The position numbers were made by a program, and so were the translations under genes. A DNA stretch of 64,000 bases from Caldilineaceae bacterium (GTDB taxonomy: Bacteria; Chloroflexota; Anaerolineae; Caldilineales; Caldilineaceae), in NCBI GenBank assembly GCA_020634755.1, contig JACKBC010000035.1, positions 1-64,000 on the forward strand. Direction: 5' to 3'. Every line of letters starts with the position of its first letter. Position 1 is the first letter of the stretch. This document shows positions 51,978 to 59,432 of the stretch, piece after piece. The notes below the pieces were generated by a model, which made no database searches, was not told the DNA's origin, and was given only the letters and a program-made list of their open reading frames with translations.

Positions 51978-53147
51978 TCACAAAGAGCTGCCAAATTCAT
52001 GAATGCGGCGACAGGCTTCCTGTATATCGGCATCTGGCGCGGTGAGGCTAATGCGCAAAAAGCCAGAGAGCGTGGAACCAAATGCCTGGCCCGGCAGCAA
52101 CGCCACGCCCGTCTTGTCCAACAGCAGATGACCAAATTCGTAGCCGCTCATGCCGGTTTGGCGCACATCCAGCAGCACGTAGATGCCGCCTTCGGGCGCG
52201 CGGCAGGTAATGGGGCCGGCGTCTGTCAACGTTTGACAAACCAGCGCGCGCCGCGCGCCATATTGCTGACGCATGGCTTCGGCTTCGGCAACCTCATGGC
52301 TCAGCGCATAGAGCGCGGCATCCTGAATAAAAGGTGGGGCGCCAAAGAGCATACAGGCCAACAACCGACCAACGTGGGCAATGAACGGCTCTGGCCCAAT
52401 GACCCAACCCAAGCGCCAGCCGGTCATGGCGTGGGACTTGGAGAGGCTAGAGATCACAACGGCGCGGTCGGCCAGCTCAGGCAGATTGGCTGGGCTGAGA
52501 TGGGGGCGGTCATAGGCAAAGTGGCTGTAAACCTCATCGGTGATCAGCCAGAGATCGTGGCGCAGGCAGATGTCGGCCAGCGCTTCCACCTCATCCGGCC
52601 CCAACATGGCGCCGGTGGGGTTGTGCGGCGTGTTGACCAGAATGGCGCGCGTGCGCGGGGTGACCGCCGCCGCCAGCGCATCGGGGTCCAAGTGAAAGCC
52701 AGAGGCCGGCGACAGGTTGACAAAAACGGGGGTGGCGCCGGTCGCGCCGACCACCGGTTCATAGGTGCTATAGACCGGCTCTGGAATAATGACTTCATCC
52801 CCTGGCTGCAGGACCGTCATGGCCGCGGTATAAAGTCCACACTGGGCGCCGGGCACCACGGCCACATTGGCGGCAGTGATCGGTTGGCCGCCGGTTTGGG
52901 CATGATGTGCTGCAATGGCCGCCCGCAGTTCGGGCTCGCCTTCGGCGCGTGTGTAGTGCGTGCGTCCGCTGCGGATGCTTTCAAAGGCAGCGTTGACAAT
53001 GGATGGCGGCGTCTCGAAATCGGGATCGCCAATGGTGAGCATCAACACGTCGGCGCCCTCGGCCTTCATTTGCCGCGCCCGCATGTGAACGTCCCACGAT
53101 TTGTAGCCCGAACCTTCGAGCCGTTGAACTGTATTTGAAAATCGCAT
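51978..53147 (-). CDS. PLP-dependent aminotransferase, class I/II
   Basis: A 389-residue fold-type I aminotransferase. Features are the Tyr/Asn cofactor contacts in NTPHNPTGAMLGPDEV, Asp in LITDEVYSHFAY, the Schiff-base Lys in ISSLSKSHAMTGWRLGW, and the substrate Arg in GFLRISLT near the C-terminus. The pattern LTIGDPDFETP at residue ~40 is that of aspartate/alanine-type aminotransferases (AspC, Iγ group). It acts in the cytosol; the amino donor is unknown. GGGAA lies just before the ATG. The 281 bp between its stop and the chaperonin start (51697-51977) hold no gene. Confidence 0.9.
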   Translation of the reverse strand: MRFSNTVQRLEGSGYKSWDVHMRARQMKAEGADVLMLTIGDPDFETPPSIVNAAFESIRSGRTHYTRAEGEPELRAAIAAHHAQTGGQPITAANVAVVPGAQCGLYTAAMTVLQPGDEVIIPEPVYSTYEPVVGATGATPVFVNLSPASGFHLDPDALAAAVTPRTRAILVNTPHNPTGAMLGPDEVEALADICLRHDLWLITDEVYSHFAYDRPHLSPANLPELADRAVVISSLSKSHAMTGWRLGWVIGPEPFIAHVGRLLACMLFGAPPFIQDAALYALSHEVAEAEAMRQQYGARRALVCQTLTDAGPITCRAPEGGIYVLLDVRQTGMSGYEFGHLLLDKTGVALLPGQAFGSTLSGFLRISLTAPDADIQEACRRIHEFGSSL

Positions 53148-53169
53148 AGTTTTCCCGTGCTTATCACAT

Positions 53170-53261
53170 TATCAGTAGATCGCAAGAGCAGGCGATAGGG
53201 CCGGATTCACCAATCGAGACCGACGCCTGTATCGCCAACACCGTTGCGGTGTATTGATTAT
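53170..53261 (-). repeat. ~90-bp dispersed element (family R, copy 4)
   Basis: On the plus strand it reads ATCAGTAGATCGCAAGAGC, GATAGGGCCGGATTCACC, CGCCAACACCGTTGCGG and GTATTGATTA. This is the reverse complement of copy 1. Its two ends are imperfect inverted repeats (ATCAGTAGATCGCAA and ATCAATACACCGCAA). Confidence 0.75.
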
Positions 53262-53293
53262 GAAGAGGCCAAAGCTGCGCATGGCAGGTACAG

Positions 53294-53587
53294 TTACAAG
53301 GTGATTTCGTCTATCTGGCGGGCAAGTTCTACATCCAACGCGCTGATGGCATTGCCGGCAGCGTGGGTAACCAGATCGATAGAGACCTGCCCATAGACGT
53401 TGCTCCACTCTGGATGATGATCCATACGTTCGGCCAGAATGGCCACCTGGGTGATAAAGCCGAACGCTTGCACAAAATTCTTGAACTTAAAGTCGCGGTG
53501 CAGCTTGCCATTGACGACCCGCCATTTGGGCAGGTCCGCCAATGCTACCGCGATTTCTGGCGCGGAAAGCGGGTCGCGTTTGGGCAC
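53294..53587 (-). CDS. 4a-hydroxytetrahydrobiopterin (pterin-4a-carbinolamine) dehydratase
   Basis: A 97-residue PCD/DCoH enzyme that dehydrates the 4a-hydroxy pterin left by aromatic-amino-acid hydroxylases, or acts in molybdopterin-linked reactions in bacteria lacking them. The family signature is complete: RMDHHPEWSNVYGQVSIDLVTH with three His, then AGNAISALDVELARQID. FKNFVQAFGFITQVAILAE is the usual helix 1. The frame is open to 53659, but the start is GTG at 53587, fixed by AAGGAG with a 7-nt spacer. No aromatic hydroxylase is in the window. Confidence 0.92.
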   Translation of the reverse strand: MPKRDPLSAPEIAVALADLPKWRVVNGKLHRDFKFKNFVQAFGFITQVAILAERMDHHPEWSNVYGQVSIDLVTHAAGNAISALDVELARQIDEITL

Positions 53588-53761
53588 ACTATTTCTCCTT
53601 AACCCCCACGTGATCTTGAACCAATTTTTCTTCTGGCGCTTCCACGGGTATACTCGCAATGCTGAACTGAGTATCTCACGTTACGCAGCGAAAGCTACTC
53701 TGCTAGAGAGAAACAGGAACGGCGGCGAGCCGACTTTCCGCTAGGCTTGTGTAACATACGT

Positions 53762-53779
53762 GAGTATAACGTGATACTC
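53762..53779. promoter_or_regulatory. Short palindrome GAGTAT-N6-ATACTC
   Basis: GAGTATAACGTGATACTC lies ~75 bp before the MFS start in the divergent region 53588-53853. A related GTATACTC occurs at about 53649. It is possibly an operator for the MFS-aminotransferase operon. Nothing else is seen in this gap. Confidence 0.3.
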
Positions 53780-53853
53780 TTTACCTGGACAAACCTGAAG
53801 GGTGCAGGGATGGAGGATCAATAACCAGAAATGGGAGCAAACTGAGTACTTCT

Positions 53854-55089
53854 ATGTCACTATCTAAAACAACGGCGGCATCTGAAACAGCGGTGGCGCT
53901 ACCCGCACCTGCGGTGGCCAATCGTCATCTGGCTATTACGGCCGTCTATTTTGCTGTGTTTGTCGCGCTGGGGTTGACCAGCGCCTCCTTGGGGCCAACG
54001 CTATTGGGGCTGGCTGAACGCACAGGCTCCGCGTTGGGCCAGATTGGTTTTCTCTTTACGGCGCGTTCTTTGGGCTATCTGTTCGGTTCGCTGTTGGGCG
54101 GTCGCATGTATGACCGCATGGCGGGGAATCTGGTAATGGGTGGCATGTTGCTGGGCGTGGCGTGTATGCTGGCGATGATTCCGTTCTCTACGCTGCTGTG
54201 GATGTTAACCATTGTATTGTTGGTCATTGGGCTGTGCGAAGGCATGGTGGATGTGGGTGGCAATACAATGCTGGTCTGGATCTACCAGGAAAAGGTGGGG
54301 CCGTATATGAACGGAATGCACTTTTTCTTTGGCGTGGGCGCACTGCTCTCGCCATTGGTGGTGGTGCTGGTGGCGCAATTGGGGGGCGCCACAACGGCGG
54401 GCGCCGGCATTCCTTGGACCTATTGGACACTGGCGATTTTGGTGGCGCCGGTAGCGTTGAGCGTAATGCGCTTGCCCAGCCCGGTGGCGCCTCATGCGGC
54501 GGAAGGCAGCGCCACGGCTCGTGCGGACAATCGGCTGGTCTTTCTATTGGCGCTCATTTTCTTTCTCGTTGTGGGGGCAGAAGTAGGCATTGCAGGCTGG
54601 ATTCACACCTATGCGTTTGAAACGGGTGTGGCCAGCATCGCCACAGCCGCCTACCTGACTTCCGCCTTCTGGGGCGCGCTCACCGTGGGGCGGCTGCTCT
54701 CCATTCCGTTGGCCATGCGTTTGCGACCGCGCTTTATTCTGTTGAGCGACATTTTGGGATGCATTGCAAGCATCTGTGTGATCATCATTTGGCCGACGGC
54801 GGCCTGGGCAGTGTGGGTGGGGGCGCTCGGCTCTGGGCTGGCCATGGCTTCCTTTTTCCCGACTGTGCTTTCTTTTGCCGAACGGCGCATGACCATTACA
54901 GGGCGCGTTACAAGCTGGTTTTTCGTGGGCAGCAGTATTGGCGGCATGACGTTGCCCTGGTTTATGGGGCACATTTTTGAAACGCAGGGACCACGCGCTA
55001 TGATGTCTATCGTGCTGGCGGCGCTTGTGCTCTCGCTGATCGTCTACTTTGTGATTGTGGCATGGACGGAAAAACGTGAAAGTGCATAA
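53854..55089 (+). CDS. MFS transporter (FucP/MFSD4-like)
   Basis: A 411-residue, 12-helix transporter. Segment GLCEGMVDVGGNTMLVW followed by NGMHFFFGVGALLSPLVV is the TM4-TM5 signature of the FucP/NAGLT1 (MFSD4) branch, which imports sugars or related solutes with a cation. The second half starts around residue 220 (LVFLLALIFFLVVGAEVGIAGWIHTYA). About 35 polar residues precede TM1; a shorter start is possible. The stop TAA shares its last A with the ATG of the aminotransferase gene, so the two are translationally coupled. That suggests that the imported compound may be an amino acid or amino sugar handled by that enzyme (inference). Confidence 0.88.
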   Translation: MSLSKTTAASETAVALPAPAVANRHLAITAVYFAVFVALGLTSASLGPTLLGLAERTGSALGQIGFLFTARSLGYLFGSLLGGRMYDRMAGNLVMGGMLLGVACMLAMIPFSTLLWMLTIVLLVIGLCEGMVDVGGNTMLVWIYQEKVGPYMNGMHFFFGVGALLSPLVVVLVAQLGGATTAGAGIPWTYWTLAILVAPVALSVMRLPSPVAPHAAEGSATARADNRLVFLLALIFFLVVGAEVGIAGWIHTYAFETGVASIATAAYLTSAFWGALTVGRLLSIPLAMRLRPRFILLSDILGCIASICVIIIWPTAAWAVWVGALGSGLAMASFFPTVLSFAERRMTITGRVTSWFFVGSSIGGMTLPWFMGHIFETQGPRAMMSIVLAALVLSLIVYFVIVAWTEKRESA

Positions 55090-56204
55090 TGAACATTGCC
55101 CCTTTTGAAACCGAACACTTTTACGCCCAATACGAATTCAACACGCCCTATCAGCTCTGCAACTCTGATTGTGAAACGGTGACCATTGGCGCGCTGTTGG
55201 AGATGGCCGATATGTCGTTGGAACAGTTTGGCCTGCAAGCGTTGGGCTACACCGAGTCACAGGGCAATCCTCATCTGCGCGAATCAATTGCCGCAATGTA
55301 TCAACATGTGCAGCCTGAAGATGTTGTGGTTTTGGGGACACCAATAGAAGGCATCTATTTGACGGCGCGGGCGCTATTGGAGCCGGGAGATGAAGTGATT
55401 GTGCTGTCGCCTGCCTACGATGCGCTGATCAATATGTTTGCGCATGTGGTGGGTCCATCCAACGTGAAGAAGTGGCGCTTTCAGCCCCAGCCCTCTGCTT
55501 GGACGCTAGAGCTTGACGATCTGCGCCGCTTGCTTTCGCCACGCACCAAAATGGTGGTGGTCAACTTTCCGCATAACCCCACTGGGTATTTGCCCACGCC
55601 GCAAATGCAGCGCGCCCTAGCTGAAATTGTAGAGGCGCACAACCTGTGGCTCTTTTGTGATGAAATGTACTTCGGGTTGGTTCACTCGGGCACGCCGCCC
55701 ATCCCGTCGGCTGCGGATGTGAGCAAACGGGCCATTGTACTTTCAGGACTATCCAAAACGTATGGCCTGCCTGGGCTGCGCAGCGGTTGGCTGATCGTTC
55801 AGGACAAAGCCACGCGCGACCGCTTGATGAACTGGAAGTTTTACACCAGCATCTGTCCTCCCGCCCCCACTGAATTCCTGGCCGTGGCCGCATTGCGCGT
55901 GTGGCGAGAGTTGCGCGATAAAAACATTGCCCAAATTGAACAGAATTTAGCCCTGGCCGAGGTGTTCTTTCAGCGCTGGCCAGCGCTCTTTACCTGGCGG
56001 CGTCCGCTGGCCGGTTCTACAGCGTTGGTGGGCTATCATGTGCCATCGGTCAGCGCCGTGGCTGCTCAACTGGCCGCTGAAGCCGGCGTGCTGATTCATC
56101 CGGCCACGACGCTAGATAGCGACGATCGACACATGCGCATGGGCTTTGGCCGCGCTGGTTTTGGCAAAGCGCTGCGCCGATTTGAGGCATGGTTGGGCAG
56201 ATAA
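55089..56204 (+). CDS. PLP-dependent aminotransferase, class I/II
   Basis: A 371-residue fold-type I enzyme. VVNFPHNPTGYLPTPQMQRAL carries the cofactor-binding Asn/Pro-Thr-Gly, LFCDEMYFGLV the Asp for the pyridine nitrogen, VLSGLSKTYGLPGLRSGW the Schiff-base Lys, and RMGFGRAGFGKAL the C-terminal substrate Arg region. The N-terminus (FYAQYEFNTPYQLCNSDCETVTIGALLEMAD) matches the branch that includes capreomycidine-synthase-like and other uncharacterised aminotransferases. It is coupled to the upstream MFS transporter by a one-base stop/start overlap. The substrate is unknown. Confidence 0.88.
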   Translation: MNIAPFETEHFYAQYEFNTPYQLCNSDCETVTIGALLEMADMSLEQFGLQALGYTESQGNPHLRESIAAMYQHVQPEDVVVLGTPIEGIYLTARALLEPGDEVIVLSPAYDALINMFAHVVGPSNVKKWRFQPQPSAWTLELDDLRRLLSPRTKMVVVNFPHNPTGYLPTPQMQRALAEIVEAHNLWLFCDEMYFGLVHSGTPPIPSAADVSKRAIVLSGLSKTYGLPGLRSGWLIVQDKATRDRLMNWKFYTSICPPAPTEFLAVAALRVWRELRDKNIAQIEQNLALAEVFFQRWPALFTWRRPLAGSTALVGYHVPSVSAVAAQLAAEAGVLIHPATTLDSDDRHMRMGFGRAGFGKALRRFEAWLGR

Positions 56205-56246
56205 AAGGGTGAGGGGGAGTAGGTGAGTGCCTCTCCTCCCCCTTGG

Positions 56247-56280
56247 TCCCCCTCCTCTCCAAATTTGGGGAGGAGGGGGA
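56247..56280. terminator. 17-bp palindrome between convergent genes
   Basis: TCCCCCTCCTCTCCAAA joined directly to TTTGGGGAGGAGGGGGA, one G.U. It lies between the aminotransferase stop (56204) and the enolase-family stop (56346). With no loop nucleotides beyond the central bases it would open AAATTT as loop. Confidence 0.6.
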
Positions 56281-56345
56281 AGTGAGTATGCCAGTGCGGA
56301 AAGGGGAGGTGAGACTTCTGCCGCGCACTAGTTGAATGGTTCCCG

Positions 56346-57533
56346 TTAGTCGAAGAAATCCCCATCGCCTGCCGTCAAATGCTTCTTGGCTTCCTTTACA
56401 TTAAAGGTAATCCCCAAGCCGGGCGCATCCCACACATCAATGTGGCTGTTTTTCACAATGGGATCGGGTAACCCCTCCACAATGTCGTACCACCAATCTT
56501 CAGCCGTGGGATACTCGAAGGCAATATAATTCTGCGGCAGCGCGGCCGAAACTTGTACCAAGGCGGCCAGGCCAAGCAGTCCATCCAGCGTGCCGTGTGG
56601 CGCCATCATAATACCATGTAAATCTGCATATTCGGCCACCCATTTGAGTTCAGCAATGCCGCCAATATCCAATGGATCCGGCCCAATAATACTGACCGCA
56701 CGCGTCTCAATGAGTTCTTTGAAATTCTGGCGCAGATAAATTTGCTCACCCGTGTGGATAGGTGTTGACGTGGCGCGGGTCACCTCGCGGTAGAGTTCGG
56801 CCGAAACGTGAGGCGTATAGTCGCCGGTGATCATATCCTCCAGCCACATGACGTTGAGCGGTTCTACCGCTTTGGCAAAGCGGATGGCGTCGGGCACCGT
56901 CAGACCCGGGCCGCAATCAAGCGCCAGCCCCACTTCATCCCCCAGCACATCTTTCATGGCCGCCACACACTCCACCATCAAGTTTAAACCTCGTTCGGTC
57001 AACAAGCCATAGTTGGGGTAGCGCATGCCGGTGCGCACTTCGCTGTAGAAAAAGTCCGGCACTTCGCGCACCATGCCGCTGTGAAAAGCAATGCCCTGCT
57101 TAATAATGCTAAAGCCTTCGGGGCGCTCTTTCATTTTGGCCATGTTCTCGGCATAATCTTGCGGCGTCTGCCCAGCCATGGGAAAGCGAATATTGCCGTT
57201 ATAGACGCGCACTTTATCGCGAATCTTGCCGCCCAGCAGCTTGTAAATGGGGACGCCCGCGGCCTTGCCGGCAATGTCCCACAGCGCCACTTCAATGGCG
57301 CTAATGGCGCTGCCCCAGGGTTTAAACGCGCCAAAGCGCCGAATCTTGAGCAAGACGCGCTCCACATCGGTTGGGTCTTCGCCCAAGATGGCGTCGCGAT
57401 AAAAAAGCACGTTAGACTTGAGATAGGGTTTCGACCGTTCGGCCTGCCCAAAGCCTTCAATGCCCGCGTCGGTCTTAATGCGCACCACTGGGTATCCACC
57501 CAAGATGGTGCATTTGAGATCGGTGATTTTCAT
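56346..57533 (-). CDS. Enolase-superfamily dehydratase/epimerase (mandelate racemase subgroup)
   Basis: A 395-residue protein. Metal and acid-base positions are Asp in GLALDCGPGLTV, the acidic pair in VMWLEDMITGDY, Glu in IHTGEQIYL and His in MMAPHGTLDG, with SIIKQGIAF carrying the Lys on strand 2. The capping domain has GAFKPWGSAISAIEVALWDIAGKAAGVPIYKLLGG. Replacement of the usual EEP by LEDM shows that it is not one of the classical DgoD or RhmD groups. The substrate is unknown, probably a carboxylic or sugar acid. AAAGG lies 7 nt before the ATG. It is the third enolase-superfamily gene of the window. Confidence 0.85.
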   Translation of the reverse strand: MKITDLKCTILGGYPVVRIKTDAGIEGFGQAERSKPYLKSNVLFYRDAILGEDPTDVERVLLKIRRFGAFKPWGSAISAIEVALWDIAGKAAGVPIYKLLGGKIRDKVRVYNGNIRFPMAGQTPQDYAENMAKMKERPEGFSIIKQGIAFHSGMVREVPDFFYSEVRTGMRYPNYGLLTERGLNLMVECVAAMKDVLGDEVGLALDCGPGLTVPDAIRFAKAVEPLNVMWLEDMITGDYTPHVSAELYREVTRATSTPIHTGEQIYLRQNFKELIETRAVSIIGPDPLDIGGIAELKWVAEYADLHGIMMAPHGTLDGLLGLAALVQVSAALPQNYIAFEYPTAEDWWYDIVEGLPDPIVKNSHIDVWDAPGLGITFNVKEAKKHLTAGDGDFFD

Positions 57534-57550
57534 GAGTTTGCCTTTCGAGT

Positions 57551-57729
57551 TTGGTGGTTAGTGGTTGGTAGCTGGTGGTTAGTGGTTGGTAGCTGGTGGT
57601 TAGTGGTTGGTAGCTGGTGGTTGGTAGCTGGTGGTTGGTAGCTGGTGGTTGGTAGCTGGTTGCTGGTGGTTGGTAGCTGGTTGCTGGTGGACGATCAGCA
57701 ATGACTAATAACCAGCAACCAGCTACCAA
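57551..57729. repeat. G/T-rich minisatellite ending in a 19-bp hairpin
   Basis: A 21-bp unit GTGGTTGGTAGCTGGTGGTTA repeats about three times, then 14-bp shorter units GTGGTTGGTAGCTG. The last stretch 57670-57688 pairs perfectly with 57711-57729. The SDR stop follows at once (57731), so the hairpin may terminate that gene. Confidence 0.85.
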
Positions 57730-57730
57730 T

Positions 57731-58459
57731 CTACAAATCTTGATTTTGGGGCAGCATAACCAGGTCGCGAATGGTGACGTGGGATGGCTGAGAGAGCATA
57801 AAGATGGCGGCGTTGGCCACATCTTCCGAGCGCAGGCTGGCGTGAGCGGCCACTTTGGCATCGATCTCCGCCTGGGTTGTAAAGCCCCACAGCTCGTTGG
57901 CCACCATGCCTGGCGCCAGCGCACCGACGCGGATATTGTGCTCGGCTACCTGCCGCCGCAACGTATGCACAAAGCCCTGAATAGCGTGTTTGGAGGCGCT
58001 GTAAATTGGCTCCCAATGGATGTCAATAAAGCCCGAGATAGAGCTGGTGACCAAAATGTCGCCCGACTTTTGGCGGATCATATGCGGCAGCACGGCGTGG
58101 ACGCAACGCAGAACGCCGTCTACATTCACGTCCATTAGGTTGGCCCATTCGTCCGGGTCACCCTCGGTCACTTGCCCGGGGATATAGATGCCGGCATTGG
58201 CAAAGAGCACATCCACGCGGCCAAAGTGCTGCACCGTGCGCTCGACCAAATGGACGATGTCGCTGCTTTTGGTCACATCGGCGGGGATGGCCAATGCATG
58301 TTCACCCAGCTCGACGGCCAGCGCATCCAGCTTATCTACCGAGCGTGCGGCCAGCACCAGCTTGCAGCCTAGCGCGGCCAGTGCCCGCGCGGTAGCAGCG
58401 CCAATGCCCGAGCTAGCGCCCGTGATGATCACGACTTTGTTGGTCAAAGGATGGCCCAT
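57731..58459 (-). CDS. SDR-family oxidoreductase
   Basis: A 242-residue classical short-chain dehydrogenase: NAD(P)-binding IITGASSGIGAATARAL, NANAG-like LFANAGIYI, catalytic Ser in VTSSISGF, and Tyr-x-x-x-Lys in IYSASKHAI, with Asn in LMDVNVDGV. Arg rather than Asp after strand 2 (LAARSVDKL) suggests NADP. The family includes clavulanate-dehydrogenase-like and YdfG-like enzymes for 3-hydroxy acids and aldehydes; the substrate is open. The frame is open to 58510, but GGAGAC lies 4 nt before the ATG at 58459 and homology starts at MGHPLTNK. Confidence 0.92.
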   Translation of the reverse strand: MGHPLTNKVVIITGASSGIGAATARALAALGCKLVLAARSVDKLDALAVELGEHALAIPADVTKSSDIVHLVERTVQHFGRVDVLFANAGIYIPGQVTEGDPDEWANLMDVNVDGVLRCVHAVLPHMIRQKSGDILVTSSISGFIDIHWEPIYSASKHAIQGFVHTLRRQVAEHNIRVGALAPGMVANELWGFTTQAEIDAKVAAHASLRSEDVANAAIFMLSQPSHVTIRDLVMLPQNQDL

Positions 58460-58649
58460 GGACGTCTCCGTTTCTATTGGGGAGGGAGATGTGTAATTTG
58501 GTCTATACATTTTAGACCTTTGTCCTATTTTTGCGTAATTTCAATATAGAAGCGTCAAAATCTTTCGATTCTGTAACTGACTCGTAATTGCGATGAGTAA
58601 AATAAAGATGGGTCAAGGTTAGTGTATCAAAAACACTTTGACCGATGTA

Positions 58650-58719
58650 AAATCGGTAGATCGCAACAGCGTGAGAATGGGGAAGATTCATCAAGTTGTC
58701 TGCGACAAGTTGTCTGCGA
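58650..58719. repeat. Short repeats in the SDR/small-ORF gap
   Basis: CGGTAGATCGCAACAGCG (about 58654-58671) resembles one end of family R. CAAGTTGTCTGCGA is repeated in tandem at 58692-58705 and 58706-58719. The rest of the 418-bp gap 58460-58877 shows no gene. Confidence 0.45.
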
Positions 58720-58847
58720 TTTACGCAGCGCCAGTGGATCACCGGGGAAACCGGCATGGCCGACCCGGCAATTTCTACTCTAGATGCGTAGGTTTTGGTG
58801 AATTGACGCTCATAGCGCTAATCCCATTGCGGTTTACTGAAAATTGT

Positions 58848-58863
58848 TGCTGATTCGTCAGCA
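58848..58863 (+). promoter_or_regulatory. TTCG-loop hairpin just before a ribosome site
   Basis: TGCTGA-TTCG-TCAGCA forms a six-pair stem with a UUCG tetraloop in RNA, ending 4 nt before GGAGG (58868-58872) of the small gene. It may stabilise the message 5' end or modulate initiation. Confidence 0.5.
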
Positions 58864-58877
58864 TTATGGAGGTTTAT

Positions 58878-59090
58878 ATGTTAGATATGTCTATGCACGA
58901 AATTTCGCGTACGCGATACGACGAAATGCTGCTCGAAGCTGAACAACAGCGCAAGATTCGGAAGCTGCGCAAGCAGGGTCGCTTTGGCCCCAGCTTGGCG
59001 GACCGGGCGCTGCTGGCTGTGGGCAAACAGCTCACTCGCACAGGCGATTGGTTGCAGCATCGCATCGAAATGCAGCCAGGACTGCGCTAA
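58878..59090 (+). CDS. Small basic protein of unknown function
   Basis: A 70-residue protein, MLDMSMHEISRTRYDEMLLE then AEQQRKIRKLRKQGRFGPSLADRALLAVGKQLTRTGDWLQHRIEMQPGLR. It is helical, with a coiled-coil-like acidic-to-basic stretch (residues 14-35) and no membrane segment. I do not recognise a family, though short proteins with RTRYDEMLREAEQ..R..R near the N-terminus occur in Chloroflexota. GGAGG with a 5-nt spacer before the ATG at 58878 argues for real translation; an ATG at 58866 overlaps the ribosome site. Three hairpins follow the stop. Confidence 0.65.
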   Translation: MLDMSMHEISRTRYDEMLLEAEQQRKIRKLRKQGRFGPSLADRALLAVGKQLTRTGDWLQHRIEMQPGLR

Positions 59091-59096
59091 ATCCTA

Positions 59097-59172
59097 GCCG
59101 CCAATGGTAATGGCGGCGCTTGCTCCCCCAAAACCAAATAGTCGTTCTACATCATCCCACTTATGTAGAACG
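59097..59172 (+). ncRNA. Possible structured RNA: two hairpins ahead of a terminator
   Basis: GCCGCCA/TGGCGGC (59097-59117) and CGTTCTACAT/ATGTAGAACG (59143-59172) are perfect stems with 7- and 10-nt loops. They precede the terminator at 59220-59264. The series could be a 3' UTR of the small gene or a separate small RNA. The evidence is folding only. Confidence 0.35.
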
Positions 59173-59219
59173 TCCAATTGAATAAAGCATCATCTCAATG
59201 CAAGGAGATGTTTAAATAT

Positions 59220-59264
59220 AAAACATCCGCATTGGCCCAACGGAGGCGCCAATGCGGATGTTTT
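59220..59264 (+). terminator. 17-bp intrinsic terminator
   Basis: AAAACATCCGCATTGGC (59220-59236) pairs perfectly with 59248-59264, ending in TTTT. It would work in both directions. Confidence 0.8.
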
Positions 59265-59432
59265 GGATTATATATGGCTATGCAGACGTAAATAAATACC
59301 ATTTGGCTCTGTAAAAGCAATGAATAATTAATCCTTTCTCAGCGTATAATTCACAATGTGTTGCGCTTTAGGGTATACTATACGTAGAAAATGACGGTTT
59401 TGCGACTTTCGCGTAGCCTCAAGGAGGCGCAT

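Noticed and set aside
51112..52002. A 296-codon plus-strand frame opposite the chaperonin
   Set aside because: It is antisense to a gene with clear chaperonin blocks, with no recognisable motif or ribosome site.
51999..53138. A 379-codon plus-strand open frame opposite the aminotransferase
   Set aside because: It mirrors the real gene in codon phase, has no domain motifs, and reads as a shadow. The opposing frame carries all PLP-enzyme residues.
57551..57729. The plus-strand frame that reads WWLVVGSWWLVVGSWW through the G/T repeats
   Set aside because: It is a translation artefact of the minisatellite, antisense to the enolase-family gene end, with no start or ribosome site of its own.
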